Source: Paenibacillus sp. VTT E-133291 (GTDB lineage Bacteria > Bacillota > Bacilli > Paenibacillales > Paenibacillaceae). Taken from it: 49,140 bases of DNA. Below are positions 6,412 through 16,400 of this stretch, in pieces; the first letter of the stretch is position 1, and each line of letters starts with the position of its first letter. The stretch is taken from positions 1 through 49,140 of the forward strand of contig NZ_NFVA01000052.1 of the NCBI RefSeq assembly GCF_002264395.1. The letters are read 5' to 3'. Under the pieces are notes generated by a model that ran no database searches, was not told where the DNA came from, and saw only the letters and a program-made list of their open reading frames with translations. Position numbers and translations under genes: made by a program.

Positions 6412-9400
6412 TTACCAAAAGTTCACAACCGCTTGGACAGAACATTCAATTCACTAATGAAGGTACAGTAGGTACGGTCACAGGAAATATTGCTCCTGTT
6501 ACAGCAGATACATATGTATCCTTATATCTAAAAGATCCAAGTACAGGTTCAGTTGTGGTTACGAATGCTGTTTATGCAGATGCGTCAGGGGCATTTAATA
6601 ATTTAACCTTTGATAATATTGGCGGCAGTACACAAGTTTACCTAACGGCTAAAGATCTGGATAAAAGTGCAAGTAGTCCTGTAGTTATTCGTTTGGCTGT
6701 GCCTAGTGCAGCTCTTAATCCGGACAAGCTTAACTATTATCTTGATTCCCAAGGCGGAGGTAGAATTGTAGGAGCTGCAGGTGCTGCTGTTCCTAATTCA
6801 ACAATCTACAGCTACAATAGCTCGACAACTGGAAGCCGTAACTCCAATACAACAGATGGAAAAGACTATGTTGTTGCTGGAGCAGATGGATCGTTCACCT
6901 TTACTTTCACAGGTGGTATGGATGATGTTTATGTAGCACAGTTGACCGTCACCTCTAACGGTAGAAATTTGGAGGGGTCTCGAACTGTAGTTACTAAAGA
7001 AGACACATCGGTTATTACACCGATCAGTACGACACACACGAATGATAGCAACGGTAAATCGGATAAAATTAATCAAGTGTTTACGATTCAAGGTGTAGTC
7101 ATTGGTAATAATGAATTGACTGCAAGCAATACATTCTATATGCAAGATGCTACAGGAGGAATCGCGGTCTTTGGAACCCTTCCAACGGGTGTTACAGTGA
7201 CACAAGGTGATTTAGTTACAGTCACAGGTGCGATTCAATTTTATAATGGCTTAACAGAAATAACCCCTACGAAAGTTGTAAAGAATGGAAAAGCCGCTCT
7301 TCCTATTCCTACAGAATCTACTTTGTTAGATTTAATCAACTACACAAAGGCAGAACCACTGGAAGGAACATTAGTTCAATTCACAGGTAAAATCACTAAC
7401 ATTCCAGCGATGGCTGGTAATGGGTATAACATTACCGTTGCTGAGACAGTAACGAACAAAACGATTACGGTTCGTGTTACTACAGCTAGTGGAATTGATG
7501 TTCCGACCAAACTGGAGAAGGATTTAACCTACACATTTACCGGGATATTCAGTCAGTATGTGTCAGGTACTACTTTTAAGAGTGGGTATCAGGTATTTCC
7601 TAGATCCACCGAAGATGTGAAAGAAGTTAAAGAGCTTGCACTTACACATCAAGCGATTACACAGGCTTATACGAATGCAGATATTCAATTTGCCGCTAAA
7701 GCTAAAAATGCTGATTCTGTAATTATTCACTACAGAACCATTGGTGGGGTATATGCTTCATTACCTATGAGTACTACTGATGGCAGCAGCTACACAGCAC
7801 ATTTGAATTCTAGCTTTGTTGCTTCAGGTAATAGTTTTGAGTATTACATAGAAGCTAAGATGGGTGAAGTTACTAAGCAGTCGGGCACACTGGATGCACC
7901 CTTTAAGGTTTCTGTAGTTGAGGATACATTTGCACCTGAGTTTTTCGAAGAGACTCCAATGTCAGGTACGAAGATCGAAGATAGACAACCAGCCATTTCT
8001 GTGAAATATGATGAGCCAAGCGGTTTGGATGCATCCTCTTTAGTCGTCAAGCTGGATGGAAAGACTGTTCCAGCTAGCATTAACGGAGATACCATTAATA
8101 TTACTAATAGTTCCGAACTTGCGATTAGTGATCATACGGTTATCGTGAATGTTAATGATAACAAGCATAATGCCGGAACGTATAAATGGACTTTTACCAT
8201 TACACCTATTTTTACAGGCGGTAATCACTACCGTGGAACGACTCATAACCACACCAATATTTCACATGATGCTGCGGGTACCCCTGAAGACGCTTTGAAG
8301 GCGGCCGAAGCACATAACTATGATTTCTTCGCTTTTTCAGACCATTCGCATGATATTGATGCAGCGATGGTAGGCTCGGATACCGTAGATCATAAAGGTC
8401 AACCGGAACGTACGGGGGGAGAAGACTGGAAATTAACGAAGGATCTAGCGAAGCAATACACTAAAAATGATAGCTTTGTTGTATTCCCAGCGTTTGAAAT
8501 GACTTCAACTACTTGGGGGCATTCCAATGTATTTGGAACCGATAATTTTATTGATCGTAAACAAAACTCAGGTCAATACCAAGATTTGAGTAAGTATTAT
8601 GCATGGGTATTGACGTATGACGATATCGTGGCCCAGTTCAATCATCCCGATATGTCAGCGAACGCTTTTAATAATTTCGCACCCTATGACAAAAATGTTG
8701 ATAAATTGTTCACCATGTTTGAGGTGGGTAATGGATCAGGTCATTATGGTTATGCGAATGCAGAAAGTAAATACTTCAAAGCGCTGGATTTGGGATGGCA
8801 TGTAGCCCCAACTTATGGTGAAGATAATCATGATGGTACATGGGGACAGACCAATGCGAGAACAGTCATCGTATCCGATGATTTGTCGCAGGAATCTTTG
8901 CTGCAATCGATGCGCAATATGCGCGTGTACATGAGTGAAGATCCAAACTTTACTTTAGATGTTCTTGCGAATGGCAGTTACATGGGAGCAACCGTAAAGG
9001 GCAATACCCTTAACTTCTCCATCGCAGGAAAAGATGATGTTGCAGAAGATAAGAGTAAACCTGAATATAGCTATCTTAGCAGTTCCTATAAGTCGGATGA
9101 TCGAGTGGCTAAGGTAGAGTTGATCACTAATGGCAATAAGATTATTAAAACAGTATCACCAATGACCAAAGACTTCACTTGGAGTCCTTCTGTTGAAGTA
9201 ACGGGCGGTCAGCAATGGTTCGTGGTTAAGGTAACACAAATGGATGGTGAGCAAACATATTCCGCACCAATTTGGTCACAAGATGTAACTACAGATATTA
9301 AGATTAGCGGTATTAATATTGTAGGCAACAGCTTGGTTTCCGGTAGTCCGACTACCTTGGAAGCGGGATTAACTAACCTTGGATCACAGGATCTAAGTAA

Positions 9401-12400
9401 TCTTAAAGTTCACTTCTATTATGATGTTGTGGACTCGGCTCATTTGATTAATGAAGTTGTAGTTCCTTCCGTATTATCAAAAGGTACGGCAACGGCGCAA
9501 GTGTTATGGTCCAATCCAGTTCAAGGCAATCATAAATTAATTGCAGTTGTAGATGCGCCGCCTGGCGATTCACCCGATGATAATCAGTTCGAATTGGAAG
9601 TGACTATCAAGGCTTCCTTGGGAATTAAAGTATTGATCGATGCCTCGCATAAAAATGAGAATACATCGACCGATGGAAGTACGTATAAAGACAATCTGAA
9701 AAGTTTCACCACACAGCTTCGGCAGGAAGGATACACTGTCGTAGAGAACACCGGAGCTATCACAGATGCAACATTGACCGATGTAAGTGTACTAATGTTT
9801 ACACATCCTTCGGCCGCTGTGACTGATGCTGAAAGCACGGCGATAAAAGATTTTGTAGCGCGCGGAGGTTCATTGTTCTTAACAGAGAAGAGTAATAATG
9901 GTAGCTCAAAGCCTACGATTAGTAATGAGCTATTACAGAAGATAGGATCTACGATCCAGGTGAGTAATGACGGTATTTTTGACACAAGTCCTGAGGGTAA
10001 CTTCTGGTCTCAACCTATAGGAACGAACACGTATACAGTTAGATTACATCCAGGATTAGTGAAAAACTATATTACAGACCGGGCATTGACCGTTGAGTAT
10101 TACAGTGGGGCCAGCTTGGAAAAAGTCGGACATCAAGCATTAACAGATACGGATAAAGTTACCGTCCTTGTTACAGGAAATGAAACGACGTTTCAAGATA
10201 AGACCGCTGCCGGCGGATACGTTTATGATATCGTCGATGACGGTGTTGGTGGCTCTGCAATTCCTGCAATAGCTTCAGAAGAAGTAGAAAAGGGACGTAT
10301 TATTGTCTCCGGTATGAACTTTGTGAATGATAAGCAGCTGGATGAATCTTATAATCCTAAGGGCAACAATGAGCTTGGATTGAATTCTATCAATTGGCTG
10401 GCTCACAGAGAAACGAAGATCGACACGATCGCTAGTCTTAAAACACAACCAGAAGGAACAGCTGGAGTAGTTGAGGGAACAGTCGTTACGGGCTCGGACA
10501 TCTTCTTCGATGCGTTCTATGTTCAGGATGCTTCTGGCGGGATTATGGCCTTTAAAGAAGTTCCTGAGAAAAGTTTGGTTGAAGGGGATACCGTACGAAT
10601 TTACGGAAAAACGAAGCTATTCGAGAACAACTATGAACTTGAATTTGATTCGTTCGCGATGGACGTAATTAAAACAGGACATACGGATCCGATACAATCA
10701 CTTACATTAACTACAGCTCAGGCTAGTTTGGATAGTAACCAAGGGCTGTTAGTAAAAGTGACGGGGAAGGTTCGTTCACAATTCGATGAGAACTCCTATG
10801 TTATTGATGATGGCTCGGGTCCAATTCTGGTCTTTGCCGATGGGTATATCGTAAAACAGAGTGGTCCTGTTCCGGTATTGGCTATCGGCGATACATTGGT
10901 AGCTGTGGGAGTTACCGGCAAGAATACGGAAGGAACTCGCATCCGTGTGCGGAATACGAAGGAACTGGCTAAAGGTACCGATGAACCAATACCTACGGCA
11001 ACAGTATCGCCAGCGCCAACGGAAACACCAGTTGTGACGCCAGCGCCGACAGCAACGCCAACGCCGACAGCAACGCCGACGCCAACGCCGACGCCAACGC
11101 CGACAGCAACGCCGACGCCGACGCCAACGCCGACGCCGACAGCAACGCCGACGCCGACACCGACACCGACGGTAGAACCAACAGGAACACCAGTAGTGAC
11201 ACCGTCTCCAGATCCGACGTCACCAGTATCGGTATGGACACCATCACCAACGCCAACTGCAAAACCAACAGCAACATCAGTACCTACAGATCATGCGGCA
11301 CAGTTGGATAACGTTAAGATTGCAACGATAACTGAAGTGGGTAAGGATGGTGTGACATACGATAAAGTATCTGTCGATGCCAATGCACTTACCAAAGCAC
11401 TTCAAGCGCATATGCAAGCGGTTCTAGGAATGGAGCTTTCCACGAATCCTATTAAAATCGAACTGCCATTACAGGCGTTTGCACCAACGGATGGTTCTAG
11501 ATTGAACTCCAGTCTGAAGATTGAGAGCAGTCAGTTCTTCTATAATCTTCCTTCAAGTGTGATTCCTACGGCAGAGCTATTAAGAAGTCTGGGTGTGGAT
11601 ATTAAAGATATCAACATCACTATAATGATTTCAAAAGTGGATGAGCAACAAACCGGAATTATTAATCAAGCAGCCAACCAAAAGAGTGGCAGCTTGCTAA
11701 GTCCAGCATTTAAGTTTGAAATCACTGCTGAAGGCAATGGAAAGACGGTTAAGATTAATAACTTTGGTACGACTTATGTGTCCAGAGGGATAGCGCTGGA
11801 TACAGCACTTGATCCACGAATTAGTACCGGAGTCCGTTTTGACGAAGCAAGTGGAGAGCTTGTATTCGTGCCTACTTACTTTACAGTGACAGGCAACAAA
11901 ACTTTGGCAGACATGAAACGAAATGGAAACAGCATCTACACAGTCATTCACTCTGATGTTACGTTTAATGATATTAAAGGACATTGGGCGCAGAGCGATA
12001 TCGAGCTTCTTGCTTCTAAATTAATTGTTAAGGGTGAAACTTCTACACATTTTGCACCTGAACAGCAAATTACAAGAGCGGAGTTCGCAGCTTTACTAGT
12101 ACGGTCACTTGGGCTGGATGCTCAAGGGACAACGGTGAAGTTCAAGGATGTGAAGGCGAGTGATTGGTTCTATGGCGCTGTTGCCGCGGCAACAGATGCG
12201 AAGATTGTAAATGGGCTTGAAGATAACAGCTTCCACCCATTAGCACCGATTAGCCGTGAGGAAATGGCAGTGATGACGCTTCGTGCACTGACCTATGCAG
12301 GTTATACTTCATCTGTTGCGACGAATCAGAACACTCTATTAGCTTCTTACAAGGATAATAGTGCCATTGGAAGCTGGGCTAAGGAATCGGTCTCCGAATT

Positions 12401-12524
12401 ATTAGCTAGTCAGGTTATGAATGGGATGACAGAGACGACCTTCGCTCCTAAAGCGTTGGCTACTCGTGCGCAAGCGGTTAAGATTCTCAAGCAATCACTG
12501 CAATTGATTAAATTTATGAACTAA
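6408..12524 (+). CDS. Giant surface PHP-domain phosphoesterase-like protein with OB-fold and SLH domains
   Basis: A 2038-residue ORF beginning at GTG and overlapping the LTD stop codon. Domain order by residue: beta-sandwich (1-100); a YhcR-like OB-fold (about 220-310, YMQDATGGIAVF); Ig-like repeats (about 400-600); a CehA/McbA-type PHP metallohydrolase (about 605-900) with HNH, DHSHD, FEMTSTTWGHSN, FNHPD and GEDNHDG metal-ligand motifs. Next come a CARDB-like domain (about 960-1060), a GATase-like domain (about 1073-1340), a second OB-fold (YVQDASGGIMAF, about 1355-1440), a Thr/Pro/Ala linker (about 1530-1625), a domain of unknown function, and three SLH repeats (about 1850-2038) for cell-wall anchoring. 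It has no signal peptide, though SLH domains work only outside the cell, so it depends on the upstream LTD piece. LTD plus OB-fold plus PHP suggests an extracellular nuclease or phosphodiesterase; that is inference. Confidence 0.8.
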   Translation: MITKSSQPLGQNIQFTNEGTVGTVTGNIAPVTADTYVSLYLKDPSTGSVVVTNAVYADASGAFNNLTFDNIGGSTQVYLTAKDLDKSASSPVVIRLAVPSAALNPDKLNYYLDSQGGGRIVGAAGAAVPNSTIYSYNSSTTGSRNSNTTDGKDYVVAGADGSFTFTFTGGMDDVYVAQLTVTSNGRNLEGSRTVVTKEDTSVITPISTTHTNDSNGKSDKINQVFTIQGVVIGNNELTASNTFYMQDATGGIAVFGTLPTGVTVTQGDLVTVTGAIQFYNGLTEITPTKVVKNGKAALPIPTESTLLDLINYTKAEPLEGTLVQFTGKITNIPAMAGNGYNITVAETVTNKTITVRVTTASGIDVPTKLEKDLTYTFTGIFSQYVSGTTFKSGYQVFPRSTEDVKEVKELALTHQAITQAYTNADIQFAAKAKNADSVIIHYRTIGGVYASLPMSTTDGSSYTAHLNSSFVASGNSFEYYIEAKMGEVTKQSGTLDAPFKVSVVEDTFAPEFFEETPMSGTKIEDRQPAISVKYDEPSGLDASSLVVKLDGKTVPASINGDTINITNSSELAISDHTVIVNVNDNKHNAGTYKWTFTITPIFTGGNHYRGTTHNHTNISHDAAGTPEDALKAAEAHNYDFFAFSDHSHDIDAAMVGSDTVDHKGQPERTGGEDWKLTKDLAKQYTKNDSFVVFPAFEMTSTTWGHSNVFGTDNFIDRKQNSGQYQDLSKYYAWVLTYDDIVAQFNHPDMSANAFNNFAPYDKNVDKLFTMFEVGNGSGHYGYANAESKYFKALDLGWHVAPTYGEDNHDGTWGQTNARTVIVSDDLSQESLLQSMRNMRVYMSEDPNFTLDVLANGSYMGATVKGNTLNFSIAGKDDVAEDKSKPEYSYLSSSYKSDDRVAKVELITNGNKIIKTVSPMTKDFTWSPSVEVTGGQQWFVVKVTQMDGEQTYSAPIWSQDVTTDIKISGINIVGNSLVSGSPTTLEAGLTNLGSQDLSNLKVHFYYDVVDSAHLINEVVVPSVLSKGTATAQVLWSNPVQGNHKLIAVVDAPPGDSPDDNQFELEVTIKASLGIKVLIDASHKNENTSTDGSTYKDNLKSFTTQLRQEGYTVVENTGAITDATLTDVSVLMFTHPSAAVTDAESTAIKDFVARGGSLFLTEKSNNGSSKPTISNELLQKIGSTIQVSNDGIFDTSPEGNFWSQPIGTNTYTVRLHPGLVKNYITDRALTVEYYSGASLEKVGHQALTDTDKVTVLVTGNETTFQDKTAAGGYVYDIVDDGVGGSAIPAIASEEVEKGRIIVSGMNFVNDKQLDESYNPKGNNELGLNSINWLAHRETKIDTIASLKTQPEGTAGVVEGTVVTGSDIFFDAFYVQDASGGIMAFKEVPEKSLVEGDTVRIYGKTKLFENNYELEFDSFAMDVIKTGHTDPIQSLTLTTAQASLDSNQGLLVKVTGKVRSQFDENSYVIDDGSGPILVFADGYIVKQSGPVPVLAIGDTLVAVGVTGKNTEGTRIRVRNTKELAKGTDEPIPTATVSPAPTETPVVTPAPTATPTPTATPTPTPTPTPTATPTPTPTPTPTATPTPTPTPTVEPTGTPVVTPSPDPTSPVSVWTPSPTPTAKPTATSVPTDHAAQLDNVKIATITEVGKDGVTYDKVSVDANALTKALQAHMQAVLGMELSTNPIKIELPLQAFAPTDGSRLNSSLKIESSQFFYNLPSSVIPTAELLRSLGVDIKDINITIMISKVDEQQTGIINQAANQKSGSLLSPAFKFEITAEGNGKTVKINNFGTTYVSRGIALDTALDPRISTGVRFDEASGELVFVPTYFTVTGNKTLADMKRNGNSIYTVIHSDVTFNDIKGHWAQSDIELLASKLIVKGETSTHFAPEQQITRAEFAALLVRSLGLDAQGTTVKFKDVKASDWFYGAVAAATDAKIVNGLEDNSFHPLAPISREEMAVMTLRALTYAGYTSSVATNQNTLLASYKDNSAIGSWAKESVSELLASQVMNGMTETTFAPKALATRAQAVKILKQSLQLIKFMN
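10990..11280 (+). repeat. Thr/Pro/Ala-coding tandem repeat linker
   Basis: The stretch is built of short repeats of ACGCCGAC(A/G)-type units encoding (TP)n and TPTA. It is densest at 11038-11170. It forms an extended linker between catalytic/OB-fold domains and the SLH anchor of the surface protein. Near-identical DNA units make it prone to slippage and assembly error. The open frame on the opposite strand is a by-product of the repeat. Confidence 0.85.
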
Positions 12525-12536
12525 TTGGAACTAAAG

Positions 12537-12575
12537 AAAGAGCTGCCTGAGATTATTCAGGCAGCTCTTTCTTAT
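12537..12575. terminator. Strong bidirectional terminator after the SLH protein
   Basis: A 14-bp perfect stem (AAAGAGCTGCCTGA with TCAGGCAGCTCTTT) surrounds a six-base loop (GATTAT). It lies between the SLH gene and the convergent GNAT gene. Confidence 0.9.
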
Positions 12576-12579
12576 TCCA

Positions 12580-13164
12580 TTACCGCTTAGAAAGCTGGTA
12601 ATAATTATAGCTTTCATTTTCAATCGTAATTTCATTAATTAAGTCAAAGTCACATTTTTGTATGACTCTAATTGAGGGTGTATTATGTACCAGAGCAATA
12701 GCGTTTAATACATCGGTAGATGTGTGCTCAAATAAAAACTTAATCAGTCCCTTGGCAGCTTGTGTAGTATACCCTTTGCCGCGATGATCCTTGGATATGG
12801 CATACATAATCTCTCTGTTCGGAGCGGGTAATTCATCCTTCATACCTGTACAACACCAACCGATAAACTCATTCGTCTCTTTTAAAATAATGCCTAAGCG
12901 AAGACGAAGCTCCCCGATATTTCCATCCGCTGAGACTGCTTGCAGAAACTGTTGGTTTTCTTTTATTTCATAGTTTATTAACCAATCTAGCCGTTGCTCT
13001 TTAGGGACATTCCAGTCGGGCAGAAATTCTATGATTTCAGGCTGCGTGGTAAGTGCATGAAACTCATCTAAATCCTCCAAGCTAAACTCTCGTAACAGGA
13101 TATCTTTACATTCAATGGTAAATAAATCGCGTTTTGTTGATTCATAACCTACATGGGTATTCAT
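12580..13164 (-). CDS. GNAT-family N-acetyltransferase (RimJ/RimL-like)
   Basis: A 194-residue single-domain acetyltransferase. The N-terminal LLREFSLEDLDEFHALTTQPEI pattern is typical of RimJ/RimL-type GNATs. The acetyl-CoA binding turn is DHRGKGYTTQAAKGLIKF, equivalent to Q/RxxGxG/A. The C-terminal VHNTPSIRVIQKCDF segment is the usual beta6-alpha4 motif. The acceptor could be a protein N-terminus or a small amine; nothing in the context decides it. It is convergent with the SLH gene and divergent from the GH51 gene, so it is likely monocistronic. Confidence 0.85.
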   Translation of the reverse strand: MNTHVGYESTKRDLFTIECKDILLREFSLEDLDEFHALTTQPEIIEFLPDWNVPKEQRLDWLINYEIKENQQFLQAVSADGNIGELRLRLGIILKETNEFIGWCCTGMKDELPAPNREIMYAISKDHRGKGYTTQAAKGLIKFLFEHTSTDVLNAIALVHNTPSIRVIQKCDFDLINEITIENESYNYYQLSKR

Positions 13165-13261
13165 ATTTCATCTCTCCTTCATGCATTCTAATTCATTTTA
13201 TCATGAATAAAAGGGTCTATTTGGTAAATTTTAATTATAAAAAAGTTTTCTTTTATTTCAT

Positions 13262-13300
13262 AAAAATATTAATTAGTTAATATATTAATTGATTATAAAG
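13262..13300. promoter_or_regulatory. AT-rich inverted-repeat region between GNAT and GH51 genes
   Basis: In the 257-bp divergent intergenic region, AATATTAA-TTAG-TTAATATA forms an imperfect inverted repeat overlapping the perfect palindrome TTAATATATTAA. Such a site could be an operator or an UP-like element for the GH51 promoter. No consensus -35/-10 pair could be fixed with confidence. AT-rich sequence readily yields such patterns by chance. Confidence 0.3.
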
Positions 13301-13421
13301 TGTGTTATTATGTTTCGTATAAAGGTTAAATGATTCACGGTTGGAACGGTTCTGTCGTAGTAATCAGTAGATTGGTTAGGCTTTTATGATTTCTAATACA
13401 AAAGATGACAGGTGATCTTCT

Positions 13422-16400
13422 ATGAACAATGACAACAGTAACAAATCTATTAATAGTAATTTGATAGCGTATTATAAGTTTGATAACCCCGATCATGTAG
13501 GTCAAGATTACTCAGGAAATGGGAACGATGGAACCGCTTCAGGGACTAAGCTGCCCTCCATTCAGACGGTAGCGGGTAGAAGTGCTGTTTCACTAGCGGG
13601 TGGAGAACATGGCACATCCTATATTTCTTTGCCGGATGATCTTCTTAAAGAGGTCAGCGACCAAACTGGCCTTACTGTATCGACTTGGATGCATGTAAGT
13701 AGTGGTGGGAGCTTATGGGAAAGACTTTTTGATTTCGGCAAAGGCGAGACGGGTCCTTATATTTTTTTAACACGAAATTTCCGGGGAACTTGTTTTGCAG
13801 GGGAAGATTTAGTCGCAGATCCTGGGAAATCCTTTACTGCTGGTGAATGGGTACATGTCGCTTTTGCGGTCACTGGAACAAAAGGTGGAACACTAAGCAG
13901 TGCAGGACCTGTAGTGTATATAAATGGTGAGGTCGTTGCGGACGGAATGATCAGTCAGACTTCCAGCGGTACATATGCTAAGCTGCGCACATGGTTTGCT
14001 ACATTTGAGGACCAAGGAAATTATAGTAACAATACGATCGGAAGGTCTCAGTACAGTGCAGATGTGGATTTCGGAGGCTCTCTAGCGGACTTCCGTGTAT
14101 ATAAAGCGGGTTTAACGCAGGACGAAGTGATTGAGATTATGTGTGAATCGTTGACTGATGAAGATATCGTTAAGCTTGCAAAAGATAAATATTTAACCTT
14201 CACTAGCTCCATCATCACCAAAGATATCGAATTGCCCGCTACGCTCATGGGCGGAAAAGTTAACGTGTCTTGGGTGTCCAGCGATTCAGCAATCCTTTCA
14301 AATGAGGGCATTCTGAATAAAACAGTCCAATCTGCGCAAGGTGTAACGCTTACCGCGCTTTTGAAAAAAGGTGACAGTGTAGTAGAAAAGAGCTTCAATG
14401 TGTCTGTGCTCCCAGAAGGGTTGCCACCTTACACTTTAACGATCGATGGGAACCTTGAGATTTTGGATGTTAGCGATGTTCTATATGGCCTTTTCTATGA
14501 GGATATTAATAATGCAGCAGACGGTGGGATTTATGCAGAGCTAGTGCAGAATCGTTCCTTTGAGTCATTTGCTTTTGACAGCTATTCACATGTATGTGGG
14601 GTACATGGGACTTCAACGGGAAGAAATTATACACCTTTGCATGCATGGTCTGGTGACACGGATAAAATGACGGTTCATCATACAGGCGGATTAAATGATT
14701 TCTTCGGAATCGAAGATAAAGATATGAATGCTCATTATGTGACAGTAGCAGATGGCGCGACGATTAAGAATAGAGGCTTTGCGGATTCCAATCAGCACTG
14801 CTCCATGTTTATTCAGAAGGATGCTAAGTATAACTTCACCATTTGGGCGAAGGCAGAGGCAGCGGGAACAATCACCCTGCAATTGCTCGACAAAGACGGT
14901 AAAGCCATTAGCGATACGGCGGTGGTTGAGGTGAACGATGACGGTAACTGGAAGAAATATGGCGTGGCTTCTAAGCTTGTATTAACAGGATCTGAAACTG
15001 TACTCGGTCAGCTGGCGTTAACCTTTAACGGTGAGATTTCCATTGATATGGTCTCCTTAATGCCGGAAGAGGTTTGGGGCGCTGGGGAAGAAGAACGTTC
15101 TGCTACAGCTCATGCGAACTATAAAGGGAATCCGAACTATAGACTTAGAAAAGACTTAGTGAATGCACTCGTTGATCTTCATCCGACGTTCTTGCGTTTC
15201 CCTGGAGGCTGTATTTCTGAAGGGTCTCATATTTGGGAGAATGTGTACGATTGGAAAGAATCCGTCAACGACATTGAGCTTCGCAAAGAGAACTATAATG
15301 TATGGGGCTACATGATGACGATGGGGCTTGGCTATATGGAGTATTTCCAATTGGCCGAGGATTTGAATGCAACACCACTTCCTGTTATGGCCTGCGGGGT
15401 ACTCTGTCAAGCACGTTCGGATTATGCGAATCCTGCTGGTGGTGCATTAAGAGACTATTATGTGAAGAACTTTACGGATCTGATTGATTTTGCGATAAGC
15501 ATGGATTTTGACAATAACGAGTGGGCCGCTTTGCGTAAAAAGATGGGCCATGAAGCAGCGTTTGACCTGCGTTACTTGGGTGTGGGGAATGAAAACTGGG
15601 GAACAGAGTTTTTTGCTAACTTCGAATATTTTAAAATAACAATTGATGAATATATGGTGAAGAACTACCCTGATCATGAACTGACCATTCTTTCTACGGT
15701 TGGCGCACAAGCAGATGATGATGCCTATCAACAAGGCTGGAAATTCCTAAGCGGAAATCTACAGGGCTCGGAACAGATCAGCTTCACGGATGGAACATCG
15801 AGTATTGAAGAGACGGTTACCTGGTATGAGAAACAAAAGAACTACATGGATACCATTGCGGACGAGCATTACTACCGTTCCAACGAGTATTTGTTAGAGA
15901 ATGCGGATCGCTACAATTACTATTACAGAGCTTATAAAGAAGACGGCAGTTTGGACGAGGCTGAAACTTCGAAGGTTTTTGTGGGTGAATATGCTTCGAC
16001 AGATAAAAATACATTAGCAGGAGCGATTGCTGAGGCGGCGATCATGTCCAGCTTTGAGAATAACGCTGATGTAATTAGACTAGCTGCAACGGCACCTTTG
16101 TTCAATAAGGTATTAACAGATGGCACCTACAGATGGACACCAGATTGCATTTGGTTTGATGATGAAACTGTATGGTACACGCCGAACTACTATGTTCAAC
16201 AGCTGTACGCTAAATATCTCGGCACCAAAGTGGTTGGCACATCGTTCTCGACCTATCGCAACGGGGAAAAGGTAGACCTCATTCCTCACGGAGGAATTGA
16301 AGTGGCTGCCGGAAAAGCATCAGTGGTTGTGAAGCGGTTGGAGGTTACTTCGAATACGGATGGAAGCGTTATGTTTGAGCAAGATTTTACACAACCGCTG

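Noticed and set aside
10993..11277. Minus-strand open frame rich in Leu, Ala and Ser
   Set aside because: It is the complement of the Thr/Pro/Ala-coding repeat of the SLH protein, with no RBS or family resemblance.
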